NCBI GenBank assembly: GCA_904830895.1
Contig: LR882958.1
Span: 2,102,001 to 2,166,000, forward strand
DNA length: 64,000 nt
Direction of reading: 5' to 3'
Origin: Planktothrix rubescens CCAP 1459/22
GTDB taxonomy: Bacteria; Cyanobacteriota; Cyanobacteriia; Cyanobacteriales; Microcoleaceae
Positions 35,455-43,163 of this stretch are shown here, piece after piece (position 1 is the first letter of the stretch; each line of letters starts with the position of its first letter). The notes under the pieces are model-generated. The model made no database searches, was not told the DNA's origin, and saw nothing but the letters and a program-made list of their open reading frames with translations. Position numbers and translations under genes: made by a program.

Positions 35455-36318
35455 ATGGCAAATTTTAATCCCTCAAATTCCGTTAGTTTTATCCCTCGAA
35501 AAAAGATTTTACTCACCCTGGGAATAATCTCCACAGTTTTATTTTGTTTGGCTCCAGTTTTCTGGCAATTACTCACTTCTTTTAAAACTAATGCTGCGAT
35601 TTCAACGGTTCCTAATATTTATTTTCCCAGTTTAGAACAACTGACTTTTCAACATTATCTCAGCTTGGGAAGTCAATTTCTGAGATATATTTTCAATAGT
35701 GCTTTTGTCTCTATCATTTCAACTTTATTATGCTTAACCCTTGGCGCTCCGGCTGCCTATGCCCTGACTCGATTAAAGCTACCTGGAGAAAATTTAATTT
35801 TGGTACTGATTTTAATTATAACATTATTTCCCTATATTTTGTTATTTATGGGGTTATTAGAATTAGTTAAATTTTTTCAGATTGGAAATAATTATTTAGC
35901 ATTAATTATCCCCTATACAGCAATTAATTTACCCTTAACCATTTTAATTTTAAGAACTTTTTTCCAACAATTGCCTAAAGATTTAGAAGATTCTGCCAAA
36001 ATTGACGGCTACAATACCCTATCTATGCTATTAAATATTGTTTTACCCTTAACCCTTCCTGCCTTAGTCACCACGGGTATATTAACCTTTATTTTCGCCT
36101 GGAATGAATTTATTTTTGCCCTAACCTTTATTACCCGAGAAGATTTATATACCATTCCCGTGGCCGTCGCTCAACTGGGGGGTGCTTCTTTATTAGAAAT
36201 TCCCTATGGGCCAATGGCGGCTGCAACTTTAGCCGGAACTTTTCCTTTAATCATTTTAGTCTTGATTTTTCAACGGCGAATTGTTCAAGGCATTACCGCA
36301 GGAGCCGTCAAAGGTTAA
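35455..36318 (+). CDS. Sugar ABC transporter permease (MalG-type)
   Basis: This is a 287-residue membrane protein with six predicted helices. Its EAA loop near residue 180 (LEDSAKIDGYNTLSMLLNIV) is the MalG-like sequence (D-A-x(2)-D-G-type). It starts directly after the stop of the MalF-type gene (no spacer), so translation is probably coupled. Together the two permeases form the translocation pore. Confidence 0.93.
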   Translation: MANFNPSNSVSFIPRKKILLTLGIISTVLFCLAPVFWQLLTSFKTNAAISTVPNIYFPSLEQLTFQHYLSLGSQFLRYIFNSAFVSIISTLLCLTLGAPAAYALTRLKLPGENLILVLILIITLFPYILLFMGLLELVKFFQIGNNYLALIIPYTAINLPLTILILRTFFQQLPKDLEDSAKIDGYNTLSMLLNIVLPLTLPALVTTGILTFIFAWNEFIFALTFITREDLYTIPVAVAQLGGASLLEIPYGPMAAATLAGTFPLIILVLIFQRRIVQGITAGAVKG

Positions 36319-36352
36319 CAATAATTTTAACAATTAATGGAGATAATGAATC

Positions 36353-37417
36353 ATGGCAAAACTCGAAATTATCAATTTAAAAAAGCAATTTTCTTCCCAA
36401 GTCATTCCAGTAAAAGATATTACCCTAGAGGTCAATGATGGGGAATTTCTCACCCTATTAGGCCCTTCGGGTTGTGGAAAATCAACCTTATTAAGAATGA
36501 TTGCAGGACTCGACCAACCCACCGAGGGAAAAGTTATTTTAGGCCATCGAGATGTGACCACCCTTCCCCCCGGTCAACGGAATATTGCCATGGTCTTTCA
36601 AAGTTATGCCCTGTACCCCCATTTAACGGTTTTTGATAATATTTCAACGGCTTTAAAATTAAGAAAAATTCCTATTTCTGAGATTGAAACCCGGGTTAAT
36701 GATGTCGCTCATCGCTTAGATATTCAACATTTATTACTCAGAAAACCTGCTCAACTGTCCGGGGGGCAACGTCAACGGGTTGCTTTAGGACGAGCTTTAG
36801 TCAGAAATCCCGAAGTTTTTTTATTAGATGAACCCTTAAGTAATTTAGATGCTCTATTACGAGAACAGGTAAGAGCCGATTTAAAACAGTTATTTAATTC
36901 TCAACAAAAACCTGTTGTTTATGTTACCCATGACCAAACCGAAGCCCTAACTTTATCGAGTAAAATTGCTGTACTTCATCAAGGTTATTTACAACAATTA
37001 GCATCTCCTTCAGAGATTTATAATGCTCCGGCTAATCAATTTGTTGCGGGTTTTGTGGGAAGTCCTCAGATGAATTTAATTCGCTTAAATTGTCGCGAAA
37101 ATTATGGGATTTTAGGAGAATTTCAAATTCCCTTACCTGAGTTGAAAACCCAACCTTCTCAAATTATCTTAGGAATTCGCCCCGAAGATATTTATTTAGA
37201 AAATCGGGAAGATTCTGTGAATTTAGAAGGTAAAATTTTTTTAGTGGAAGATTTAGGAAAAGAAAAACTGTTGAATGTGAGAATCACCCAATCCCATGAA
37301 ACAATCCGTTTTTTGGTTCCCGCACAGCAAACTTGGGACGGTGAAACTATCAAGTTGAGTTTATCGCCCCAACGGATACACTGGTTTGACTCGGAATCGG
37401 GCGATCGCTTATCCTAA
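36353..37417 (+). CDS. Sugar ABC transporter ATPase (MalK/UgpC/GgtA-type)
   Basis: This is a 354-residue ATPase. Walker A is GPSGCGKST (37-45), the Q-loop is VFQSYALYPHL, the signature LSGGQRQRVALGRAL lies near 136, Walker B is FLLDEPLSNLDA, and the switch histidine is VTHDQTEA. The C-terminal half has TOBE-type strands (VAGFVGSPQMNLI, ILGIRPEDIYLE), typical of the carbohydrate-importer subfamily. The gene completes the importer operon, 34 bp after the second permease. Cyanobacteria often share one such ATPase among several importers, so it may serve others too. Confidence 0.95.
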   Translation: MAKLEIINLKKQFSSQVIPVKDITLEVNDGEFLTLLGPSGCGKSTLLRMIAGLDQPTEGKVILGHRDVTTLPPGQRNIAMVFQSYALYPHLTVFDNISTALKLRKIPISEIETRVNDVAHRLDIQHLLLRKPAQLSGGQRQRVALGRALVRNPEVFLLDEPLSNLDALLREQVRADLKQLFNSQQKPVVYVTHDQTEALTLSSKIAVLHQGYLQQLASPSEIYNAPANQFVAGFVGSPQMNLIRLNCRENYGILGEFQIPLPELKTQPSQIILGIRPEDIYLENREDSVNLEGKIFLVEDLGKEKLLNVRITQSHETIRFLVPAQQTWDGETIKLSLSPQRIHWFDSESGDRLS

Positions 37418-37493
37418 AATTATCTTAAAAAATAATCCCGAAATCTGTTAAAATTATAAAACCTTTAATCTGAAATTAATCCCAACCACGACA

Positions 37494-37697
37494 ATGCAAG
37501 AATTTTTTCAAAACGTTTCTCGTTATCCCCGTTATTTTATTACCTTTACTTTAGGAATTTTCTTTTTCCTATTTGAACGTCTCAAACCCCTCTTAAATCG
37601 TCCGGTAACAGCAACTGCATTAATAATTTTATTATTAAGTGTTTTTGCATTTACCTTTTTTACCTTAAAGGCAATGTTAGGATTAAACCCGGTTTAA
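37494..37697 (+). CDS. ycf33: Ycf33 / DUF751-family membrane protein
   Basis: This 67-residue protein starts MQEFFQNVSRYPRYFITFTL, with two hydrophobic helices (TLGIFFFLFERL and ALIILLLSVFAFTFFTL) joined by a PLLNRPV loop. That is the Ycf33 pattern found in cyanobacteria and some plastid genomes. It is predicted to be a thylakoid or plasma-membrane protein; its function is unknown. Its own upstream region separates it from the importer operon and a hairpin terminator follows. Confidence 0.85.
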   Translation: MQEFFQNVSRYPRYFITFTLGIFFFLFERLKPLLNRPVTATALIILLLSVFAFTFFTLKAMLGLNPV

Positions 37698-37713
37698 AGA
37701 AAAGTAATTTTAA

Positions 37714-37746
37714 AAAAAGGGATGGTGATTTCAACCTTCCCTTTTT
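37714..37746. terminator. bidirectional hairpin terminator between convergent genes
   Basis: AAAAAGGGA(T)GG at 37714-37725 pairs with CC(T)TCCCTTTTT at 37735-37746 (one mismatch). A/T runs lie on both outer sides, serving ycf33 on plus and the peroxiredoxin on minus. Confidence 0.75.
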
Positions 37747-37761
37747 GGCTGTGAATTTAAA

Positions 37762-38316
37762 CTAACTGGTTTTGGTTTGTTGCAATTCATCCAAACGTGC
37801 TAACACTTCCTGACTATGAATAGCAGGATTAACCCCTAAAAATATTTCCCTTAAAATTCCATCAGGATCAATAATAAAAGTATGACGCATTGATATAAAA
37901 TTAATCCATGAGCCATAGGATTTACTTACTTTTCCGTCAACATCAGCCAGTAAGGGAAATTTTAAACCTTCTGAATCACAAAACTCAGCATGGGATTGAA
38001 TATCATCGGCACTAATCCCTAAAATTTTAGTATTTTTAGCTAAATATTTTGGTAAATCCTGTTGAAAACGACGAGCTTCTAAAGTACATCCAGAAGTAAA
38101 ATCTTTAGGATAAAAATAGAGAATAACCCATTGTCCTTGATAATCGGATAAAGAAATTTTTCCCTCTCCACTATTAGTTGGTAAGGTGAAATTAGGGGCG
38201 GGTTGATTCAATGGTGGCAATTTTCCCCCTAACGCCCAAGCGGGCGCAGTGAGTTTGAAGCTAAACACAGCTAAACCCAGAGATAAGAGGAAACTTAGAA
38301 AGAAACGACGGGACAT
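37762..38316 (-). CDS. secreted PrxQ/BCP-type peroxiredoxin
   Basis: This 184-residue thiol peroxidase has an N-terminal signal (MSRRFFLSFLLSLGLAVFSF...AWA), so it acts in the periplasm or thylakoid lumen. The thioredoxin fold begins at APNFTLPTNSGEGKISLSDY. The peroxidatic cysteine is C77 in PKDFTSGCTLEA. Typical PrxQ has a second cysteine five residues later; here that position is arginine. The only other cysteine (C113, FCDSEG) is a plausible alternative resolving residue, otherwise the enzyme is one-cysteine type. It would reduce peroxides with electrons from a thiol partner. Convergent with ycf33. Confidence 0.88.
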   Translation of the reverse strand: MSRRFFLSFLLSLGLAVFSFKLTAPAWALGGKLPPLNQPAPNFTLPTNSGEGKISLSDYQGQWVILYFYPKDFTSGCTLEARRFQQDLPKYLAKNTKILGISADDIQSHAEFCDSEGLKFPLLADVDGKVSKSYGSWINFISMRHTFIIDPDGILREIFLGVNPAIHSQEVLARLDELQQTKTS

Positions 38317-38505
38317 GATTATGAAGGATAATTACAACTTTTGATCCAGTTTACCCAATCTTAGGAATAACAGGAACTTAAATTTGAGGTTGGGTGTCCT
38401 AATATTGGCAATATCTGATTCTAATTGCAATCTTTATTGTAAAATATAAAGAGCAAATTAGGTTAATTATACCTAATTTCATACAATCTAACCCACTATT
38501 TTATT

Positions 38506-39849
38506 ATGGCTGATCTACCCAACTTAACCAGTGCTGCTACCGTGATTATGGTAGTTGAAGGACTACCAATTACGATTCAAGTTGATGGTGCAAATGCTCC
38601 GATAACGGCTGGAAATTTCGTTGATTTAGTTGAACGAAATGTTTATGATAACACCCTATTTCATCGCGTTGTTATTGACCCCACGCCCTTTGTTGCTCAG
38701 GGTGGCGACCCCCAAAGTAAAGATCCTAATGTGGCTGCAAATTTGTTAGGAAGTGGAGGTTTTATTGACCCTGCTACGGGTAAAGTTAGAAATATTCCCT
38801 TAGAAATTAAACCCAAAGGTGCTACAGAACCTATCTATAGCAAAACCTTTAAAGAAGCAGGAATTACCGTTCCTCCGGTGTTAAGTAATGTCGTCGGTTC
38901 CATTGCCATGGCGCGGTCTTCGGGAACCGATACGGCTTCATCCCAATTCTATTTTAATTTAGCAGATAATTCCACAAACTTAGACGGAAATTATGCGGTT
39001 TTTGGCACAGTAACTCAAGGCTTTGATGTCGTCAATCAAATTCGAGTAGGTAATCAAATTTGGGATGCAGCCGTTGTCGATGGAATTATTCCCAGTCGGG
39101 TTTCTGGAATTATTTCAGATGCGAATATCTTGAATGGATTTATTAATACCATAAATCGTGCTAGTTTGCCTTTAAGTTATGCCTATCCTCGTAATTTAGA
39201 TGCAGATAATGTCATAACCATGACTCCTGATATTACCCTAAATAATCATCGGGGACTATTAGCTGGAGGCGGTAATGATTTGGTTACTGGTTCGACAGGA
39301 AATGATGTAATTAATGGAAATGCTGGCAATGATTCTCTGGATGGAAATGATGGCAATGATTATATTTTTGGAGGAAAAGATAATGATATTATTACAGGGG
39401 GACAAGGCAATGATATTTTAAATGGAAATCGAGGGAGTGATACCATTTTTGGAGGTGCTGGTTCAGACTTTATTCGCGGTGGACAAGGTAATGATAGTTT
39501 AAATGGCAATAATGGTAATGATTTCCTAATCGGAGATTTAGGAACAGATACTTTAACCGGAGGAGGAGGGACTGATATTTTCATGTTGCGAGGGGATGAA
39601 GCCGCCACGGTTTCTGATATCAATTTAGCCGATATTATTACGGATTTCAAGGTTTCAGAAGGCGATAAAATTCATATCCTTGATACAATTCCTCAGGCTA
39701 ATTTAAGTTTTACCTCCTCTGGGAATGACACCGTAATTAAGATTACAAATTCAGGAATTTTAGGAATTGTTAAAAACGTCCAACCTAGTGTTGTCCAAAC
39801 AGCCACGGTCATCACATCACCCACGGATTTAGCCTTAACCATTGGTTAA
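38506..39849 (+). CDS. cyclophilin-type peptidyl-prolyl isomerase fused to RTX repeats
   Basis: This is a 447-residue two-domain protein. Residues about 8-185 form a cyclophilin (NFVDLVERNVYDNTLFHRVV, FVAQGGDPQSKDP, GSIAMARSSGTDTASSQFYF, YAVFGTVTQGFDVV), which catalyses prolyl cis-trans isomerisation. Residues about 250-350 are GGxGNDxLx calcium-binding nonapeptides (GGGNDLVTGSTGNDVINGNA). A C-terminal cap follows (DIITDFKVSEGDKIHIL). No Sec signal is seen, and RTX proteins usually leave by type I secretion through C-terminal signals. The fusion suggests an exported, calcium-folded isomerase that may help fold surface or matrix proteins. The active-site arginine (FHRV) and Q-G-G-D are present. 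Confidence 0.88.
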   Translation: MADLPNLTSAATVIMVVEGLPITIQVDGANAPITAGNFVDLVERNVYDNTLFHRVVIDPTPFVAQGGDPQSKDPNVAANLLGSGGFIDPATGKVRNIPLEIKPKGATEPIYSKTFKEAGITVPPVLSNVVGSIAMARSSGTDTASSQFYFNLADNSTNLDGNYAVFGTVTQGFDVVNQIRVGNQIWDAAVVDGIIPSRVSGIISDANILNGFINTINRASLPLSYAYPRNLDADNVITMTPDITLNNHRGLLAGGGNDLVTGSTGNDVINGNAGNDSLDGNDGNDYIFGGKDNDIITGGQGNDILNGNRGSDTIFGGAGSDFIRGGQGNDSLNGNNGNDFLIGDLGTDTLTGGGGTDIFMLRGDEAATVSDINLADIITDFKVSEGDKIHILDTIPQANLSFTSSGNDTVIKITNSGILGIVKNVQPSVVQTATVITSPTDLALTIG

Positions 39850-39857
39850 TTTTTTTT

Positions 39858-40419
39858 GAATGTTGTTGCGCTTTAGCGCTCTTAATAGAGGTGCTAAAGC
39901 ACAACAACGAAATTTTTATAGAATGTTGTTGTGCTTTAGCGCTCTTAATAGAGGTGCTAAAGCACAACAACGAAATTTTTTTTGAATGTTGTTGCGCTTT
40001 AGCGCTCTTAATAGAGGTGCTAAAGCACAACAACGAAATTTTTTTTGAATGTTGTTGCGCTTTAGCGCTCTTAATAGAGGTGCTAAAGCACAACAACGAA
40101 ATTTTTTTTGAATGTTGTTGCGCTTTAGCGCTCTTAATAGAGGTGCTAAAGCACAACAACGAAATTTTTTTTGAATGTTGTTGCGCTTTAGCGCTCTTAA
40201 TAGAGGTGCTAAAGCACAACAACGAAATTTTTTATAGAATGTTGTTGCGCTTTAGCGCTCTTAATAGTGGTGCTAAAGCACAACAACGAAATTTTTATAG
40301 AATGTTGTTGCGCTTTAGCGCTCTTAATAGTGGTGCTAAAGCACAACAACGAAATTTTTATAGAATGTTGTTGCGCTTTAGCGCTCTTAATAGTGGTGCT
40401 AAAGCACAACAACGAAATT
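39858..40419. repeat. tandem array of nine 63-bp hairpin repeats
   Basis: Units start at 39858, 39921, 39984, 40047, 40110, 40173, 40237, 40300 and 40363. Each begins GAATGTTGTTG and contains an inverted pair, GTTGTTGCGCTTTAGC and GCTAAAGCACAACAAC, around a short loop (CTTAATAGAGG in units 1-6, CTTAATAGTGG in 7-9). An A/T spacer (CGAAATTTTTTT) separates units. Unit 2 has T for C, making a perfect stem. ORFs called across this region are products of the repeat and should be ignored. Confidence 0.95.
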
Positions 40420-40427
40420 ATAACCCC

Positions 40428-40634
40428 CTAATTATCCGATTCTGTTTGATCAAAACTAGGAGTTAATGGTCGGTTTTGACTATCTCCAAATCCCGAAGCA
40501 TTTCCTATCGCAATAATGAATAAAAATAATGCAACGATTAACCATCCTAATGTCCCCCAATCAGGAGGTTTTGGGGGCGGTGGCGGGGGTTTATCCAGAG
40601 GCGGTTTAGGTTTTGGTGCATCGCTTTGAGACAT
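40428..40634 (-). CDS. proline-rich single-pass membrane protein (68 aa)
   Basis: The N-terminus MSQSDAPKPKPPLDKPPPPP is extremely proline-rich. One membrane helix follows (WLIVALFLFIIAIGNASGF) and then a short polar tail. I do not recognise the family. The topology suggests a tail-anchored or N-in protein. The gene converges on the hairpin array and its stop is 8 bp from the last repeat unit, so the array would form the 3' end of its transcript. Confidence 0.55.
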   Translation of the reverse strand: MSQSDAPKPKPPLDKPPPPPPKPPDWGTLGWLIVALFLFIIAIGNASGFGDSQNRPLTPSFDQTESDN

Positions 40635-40712
40635 AAAATCAACCTACAAAATTAGTGTTTATAAATTCTTTGTGTCTTTGTGTCTTTGTAGTTAAACAAA
40701 GACTAAAATATA

Positions 40713-42113
40713 TTATTTTAACGGTAATGTTTTCACCGTCAAAACTTGAGGAGGAGAAGCATCAGGAGGATAGAGAAAATCAACTTTAACGGATCGAGTT
40801 TCTTGAGGTTTCAATATTAATTGTACTAATGATTCCCCCTGTTGACCGCGTTTTTGAACTAAATGAATATAGCGAATTTGGGATTTTCCCTGATCATCTC
40901 CAAAACTCAATCTAACAGTTCCTCGGAAGAAAACTTGAGGGGCTGGAGGGTCAAAAAACCTTAACCCAGGTTGGGATAATTTTTCTTCTTTTATGGGGGT
41001 TTGTATGGTTAAAATAACTTTTTGGGGTTGACTTGTGGGATTATAAAGTGGTAAAATTAGGTTATATTCTATCCCATAATTTCCATGGGCTTGATAGGCG
41101 GTATCGGGATATCTAACCACTAAAGGAGCACTTTGAATTTGATTAGTTCCTAACTGTCCTCTGGGTAAACTGGAAATAGGATAGGAAAAGGTTTCTCCAG
41201 ATTTGGGAATAGTTAAACTAGAACTATTTGGATCAACAATATTAGCATTCCAACGGGAACCCAATGCCACTCCAGCCACCCGTCCATAGATAATTTGTTC
41301 AGAATTAGTATTAGGAGGTGTGGGGGTACGATCTCTAGGTGTAACTAACATTCCTTGCTGTAATAATTGTTCCCATTCTGTTAAAGTAGGCGCGATTTCT
41401 ATTCTATTTGGTTGTAGTGTTGCATATTTAGCTAAACTAGCAATATAAACCGCGCCATCACTCTCTAAACGCATTAAAGTAGACCGACCATTTAAAGGAG
41501 GTTCTAAATTTTTAACCGGAATTGGAGCATTTAATAAAAGACGACTACTTTGGGGGGGAATAATAATTTTTTTAACAAATTCAGGCTGTCTTTTTCCCCG
41601 TAAAATATCATTCATCACCCGACTTCCTGGCCCAGCAAAAATATTACCTGCGGAATTATCTAAAACCGCATCAAGGGGAATAAAAGGCGCATCGGGTTGA
41701 CTTAAATAACTGGCTGCTTCTAAAATATTAATAGTAACGGGTTTGATCCCAGGATTATAAGCTAATATTCCTAAATAAAGGGTTCTTAAATCATTTTCTT
41801 GGGGAGGTTTAGCAATATGGTGGGCAAAAATATCAAATTTGCCTTGAAAGGGAAAATTTAAGTGGGCTTCTGGCTGTTTTTTATTGGTTTTTGGAAAAGT
41901 AGAAAGTAAAATTCCTTCGTTTAAAATCAGTTCAGGACTGTTACTATTAAATACCGGAATTTTATCTAATTGTCCGGGTAGGGGTCGCACCTGCTGCGGT
42001 TGCAAAATTTCATTCACCGGAGGGGCGGCTTGGGCCAATAAGGTTAAACTCAGAAATAAGGGTAAGATCATCCTTGATATCAGATGTAATGGTTTTGAGC
42101 ATATACAAAACAA
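40713..42113 (-). CDS. DUF3370-family exported protein
   Basis: This protein of about 466 residues has an N-terminal signal (MILPLFLSLTLLAQAAPP). The body matches the cyanobacterial DUF3370 family (LDKIPVFNSNSPELILNEGI, FDIFAHHIAKP, LRTLYLGILAYNPG, GPGSRVMNDILRGKRQ). Its function is unknown and it is predicted in the periplasm or cell envelope. The start could be TTG 42113, with GGTAGG upstream, or ATG 42071, which begins exactly at the signal peptide. I keep the longer frame because the shorter has no spacing for its SD. The gene is monocistronic and lies next to tRNA-Asn. Confidence 0.75.
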   Translation of the reverse strand: MFCICSKPLHLISRMILPLFLSLTLLAQAAPPVNEILQPQQVRPLPGQLDKIPVFNSNSPELILNEGILLSTFPKTNKKQPEAHLNFPFQGKFDIFAHHIAKPPQENDLRTLYLGILAYNPGIKPVTINILEAASYLSQPDAPFIPLDAVLDNSAGNIFAGPGSRVMNDILRGKRQPEFVKKIIIPPQSSRLLLNAPIPVKNLEPPLNGRSTLMRLESDGAVYIASLAKYATLQPNRIEIAPTLTEWEQLLQQGMLVTPRDRTPTPPNTNSEQIIYGRVAGVALGSRWNANIVDPNSSSLTIPKSGETFSYPISSLPRGQLGTNQIQSAPLVVRYPDTAYQAHGNYGIEYNLILPLYNPTSQPQKVILTIQTPIKEEKLSQPGLRFFDPPAPQVFFRGTVRLSFGDDQGKSQIRYIHLVQKRGQQGESLVQLILKPQETRSVKVDFLYPPDASPPQVLTVKTLPLK

Positions 42114-42208
42114 TATCCTACCTTTCTCAATAGAAATGTAGGATACTGGCTTAAAATTTCAGATTAGGTTAAAATCTAACCTGAGATTCAAAGAATATTT
42201 TGTTAAAC

Positions 42209-42279
42209 TCCTCGGGTGGGATTCGAACCTACGACCAATCGGTTAACAGCCGATCGCTCTACCACTGAGCTACCGAGGA
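42209..42279 (-). tRNA. tRNA-Asn (anticodon GTT)
   Basis: Reverse complement folds as a cloverleaf: acceptor TCCTCGG/CCGAGGA, D-arm GCTC AGTGGTA GAGC, anticodon arm ATCGG CTGTTAA CCGAT with anticodon GTT, and T-loop TTCGAAT. No CCA is encoded. The T-stem reads GTAGG against CCCAC, leaving an A-C mismatch at the middle pair where other cyanobacterial tRNA-Asn genes have CCTAC. Confidence 0.95.
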
Positions 42280-42404
42280 ACGTTGTGTCTCTCTTTTAGC
42301 CACAGTTACTAATAGTAGCGCCTGATCCTAATTTTTTGCAAGCTTTTTTGAAAAAAATTTTTTTGACTTTGGTTGCAAAAGCTGAAACCCTCTTGATACC
42401 GTGA

Positions 42405-42950
42405 TTATAACCCCATCCTCATGCGAGCCAGACGGTTTTGAGCTTCTGCGTCTAGGGAATTAGCCAAGAAACGACTCGAAGATGGCTTCCGTGGTTGATG
42501 ACGACGCTGACGACGCTGGGTAGTGGCTTCCACCGCTTCTGCTAACTGTTCGGCGGACATCCACTCAGCACCATAGCCCGTCACGGTTAACCGTTGAGCG
42601 CGGTCTGAAGTCGCCACAATTAACCGACGTCGGGACAACCTCAGTTGGCGGCCTAAAGAAGCACAGAGTTTTTCAATATAAGTATCTGCGGTTTGCCCAA
42701 AACCGGTATAATGAATCGACACATTGCGAGTAATAGTTTCGCTGACACCGGGGGTATTTTGATAGTGAGCATCAAAAACCAGTCGAGCGTCGAGTCCCTC
42801 AAAGGCGCTATAGTCCACTAAGGTTTCAATCAAATGTCTCCGCGCCGTTTCCATATCATCAACATCGCGTTTCTGTCGCAATAGGGGCCATATTCCAATT
42901 ATGTTATAGCCGTCTACAAATAAGACAGCTTTGGTGAGGGAGCTACTCAT
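42405..42950 (-). CDS. YacP/Rae1-type NYN-domain ribonuclease
   Basis: This 181-residue protein starts VLFVDGYNIIGIWPLL, the NYN/PIN-like catalytic aspartate and asparagine. ARLVFDAHYQNTPGV supplies another acidic residue, and LIVATSDRAQRLTVTGYGAE carries the SD motif. A basic tail follows (RRQRRHQPRKPSSSR). Bacillus Rae1 (YacP), the best-known relative, is a ribosome-associated endoribonuclease; a similar role in mRNA turnover is likely. Length is typical. Confidence 0.88.
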   Translation of the reverse strand: MSSSLTKAVLFVDGYNIIGIWPLLRQKRDVDDMETARRHLIETLVDYSAFEGLDARLVFDAHYQNTPGVSETITRNVSIHYTGFGQTADTYIEKLCASLGRQLRLSRRRLIVATSDRAQRLTVTGYGAEWMSAEQLAEAVEATTQRRQRRHQPRKPSSSRFLANSLDAEAQNRLARMRMGL

Positions 42951-42974
42951 GGTTAAATTTTAAATAAACTTGCA

Positions 42975-43011
42975 TGGACTCGACGATAAATAAAAAATCG
43001 TCGAGAGTCCA
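42975..43011 (+). promoter_or_regulatory. long hairpin with plus-strand T-run upstream of the NYN gene
   Basis: TGGACTCGACGAT (42975-42987) pairs with ATCGTCGAGAGTCCA (42997-43011), leaving a two-base bulge. TTTTTT follows on the plus strand. It lies only 25 bp upstream of the NYN ribonuclease start, in its 5' leader, and has no plus-strand gene before it. It could therefore be a processing or attenuation structure or the end of an antisense transcript. A second weaker inverted repeat (GACACTC/GAGTGTC) lies at about 43040-43074. Confidence 0.45.
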
Positions 43012-43163
43012 TTTTTTCCCCATATTATCACATAATTTTGACACTCTCAGGTCTGAAGACACTCTGAGTGTCGAAGTTGTTATGTCTACGTCATTTCGGG
43101 CAATATTTAAAAAAGCCTGACACCGATGGGGGGGGTTTGGGGGCCTATTTCCTACGATAGCTT

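Noticed and set aside
33253-37417. Naming the importer ggtBCDA or a maltose system
   Set aside because: The fold and gene order fit several sugar and osmolyte importers. Sequence alone does not identify the ligand.
39858-40419. CRISPR array
   Set aside because: Units are contiguous with no unique spacers between repeats; each unit is itself palindromic and differs only by point changes. No cas gene is near.
39812-40466. Several long open frames with repeated peptide units on both strands
   Set aside because: They are translations of the 63-bp hairpin repeat. The unit length is a multiple of three, which keeps all frames open. They have no independent start or family.
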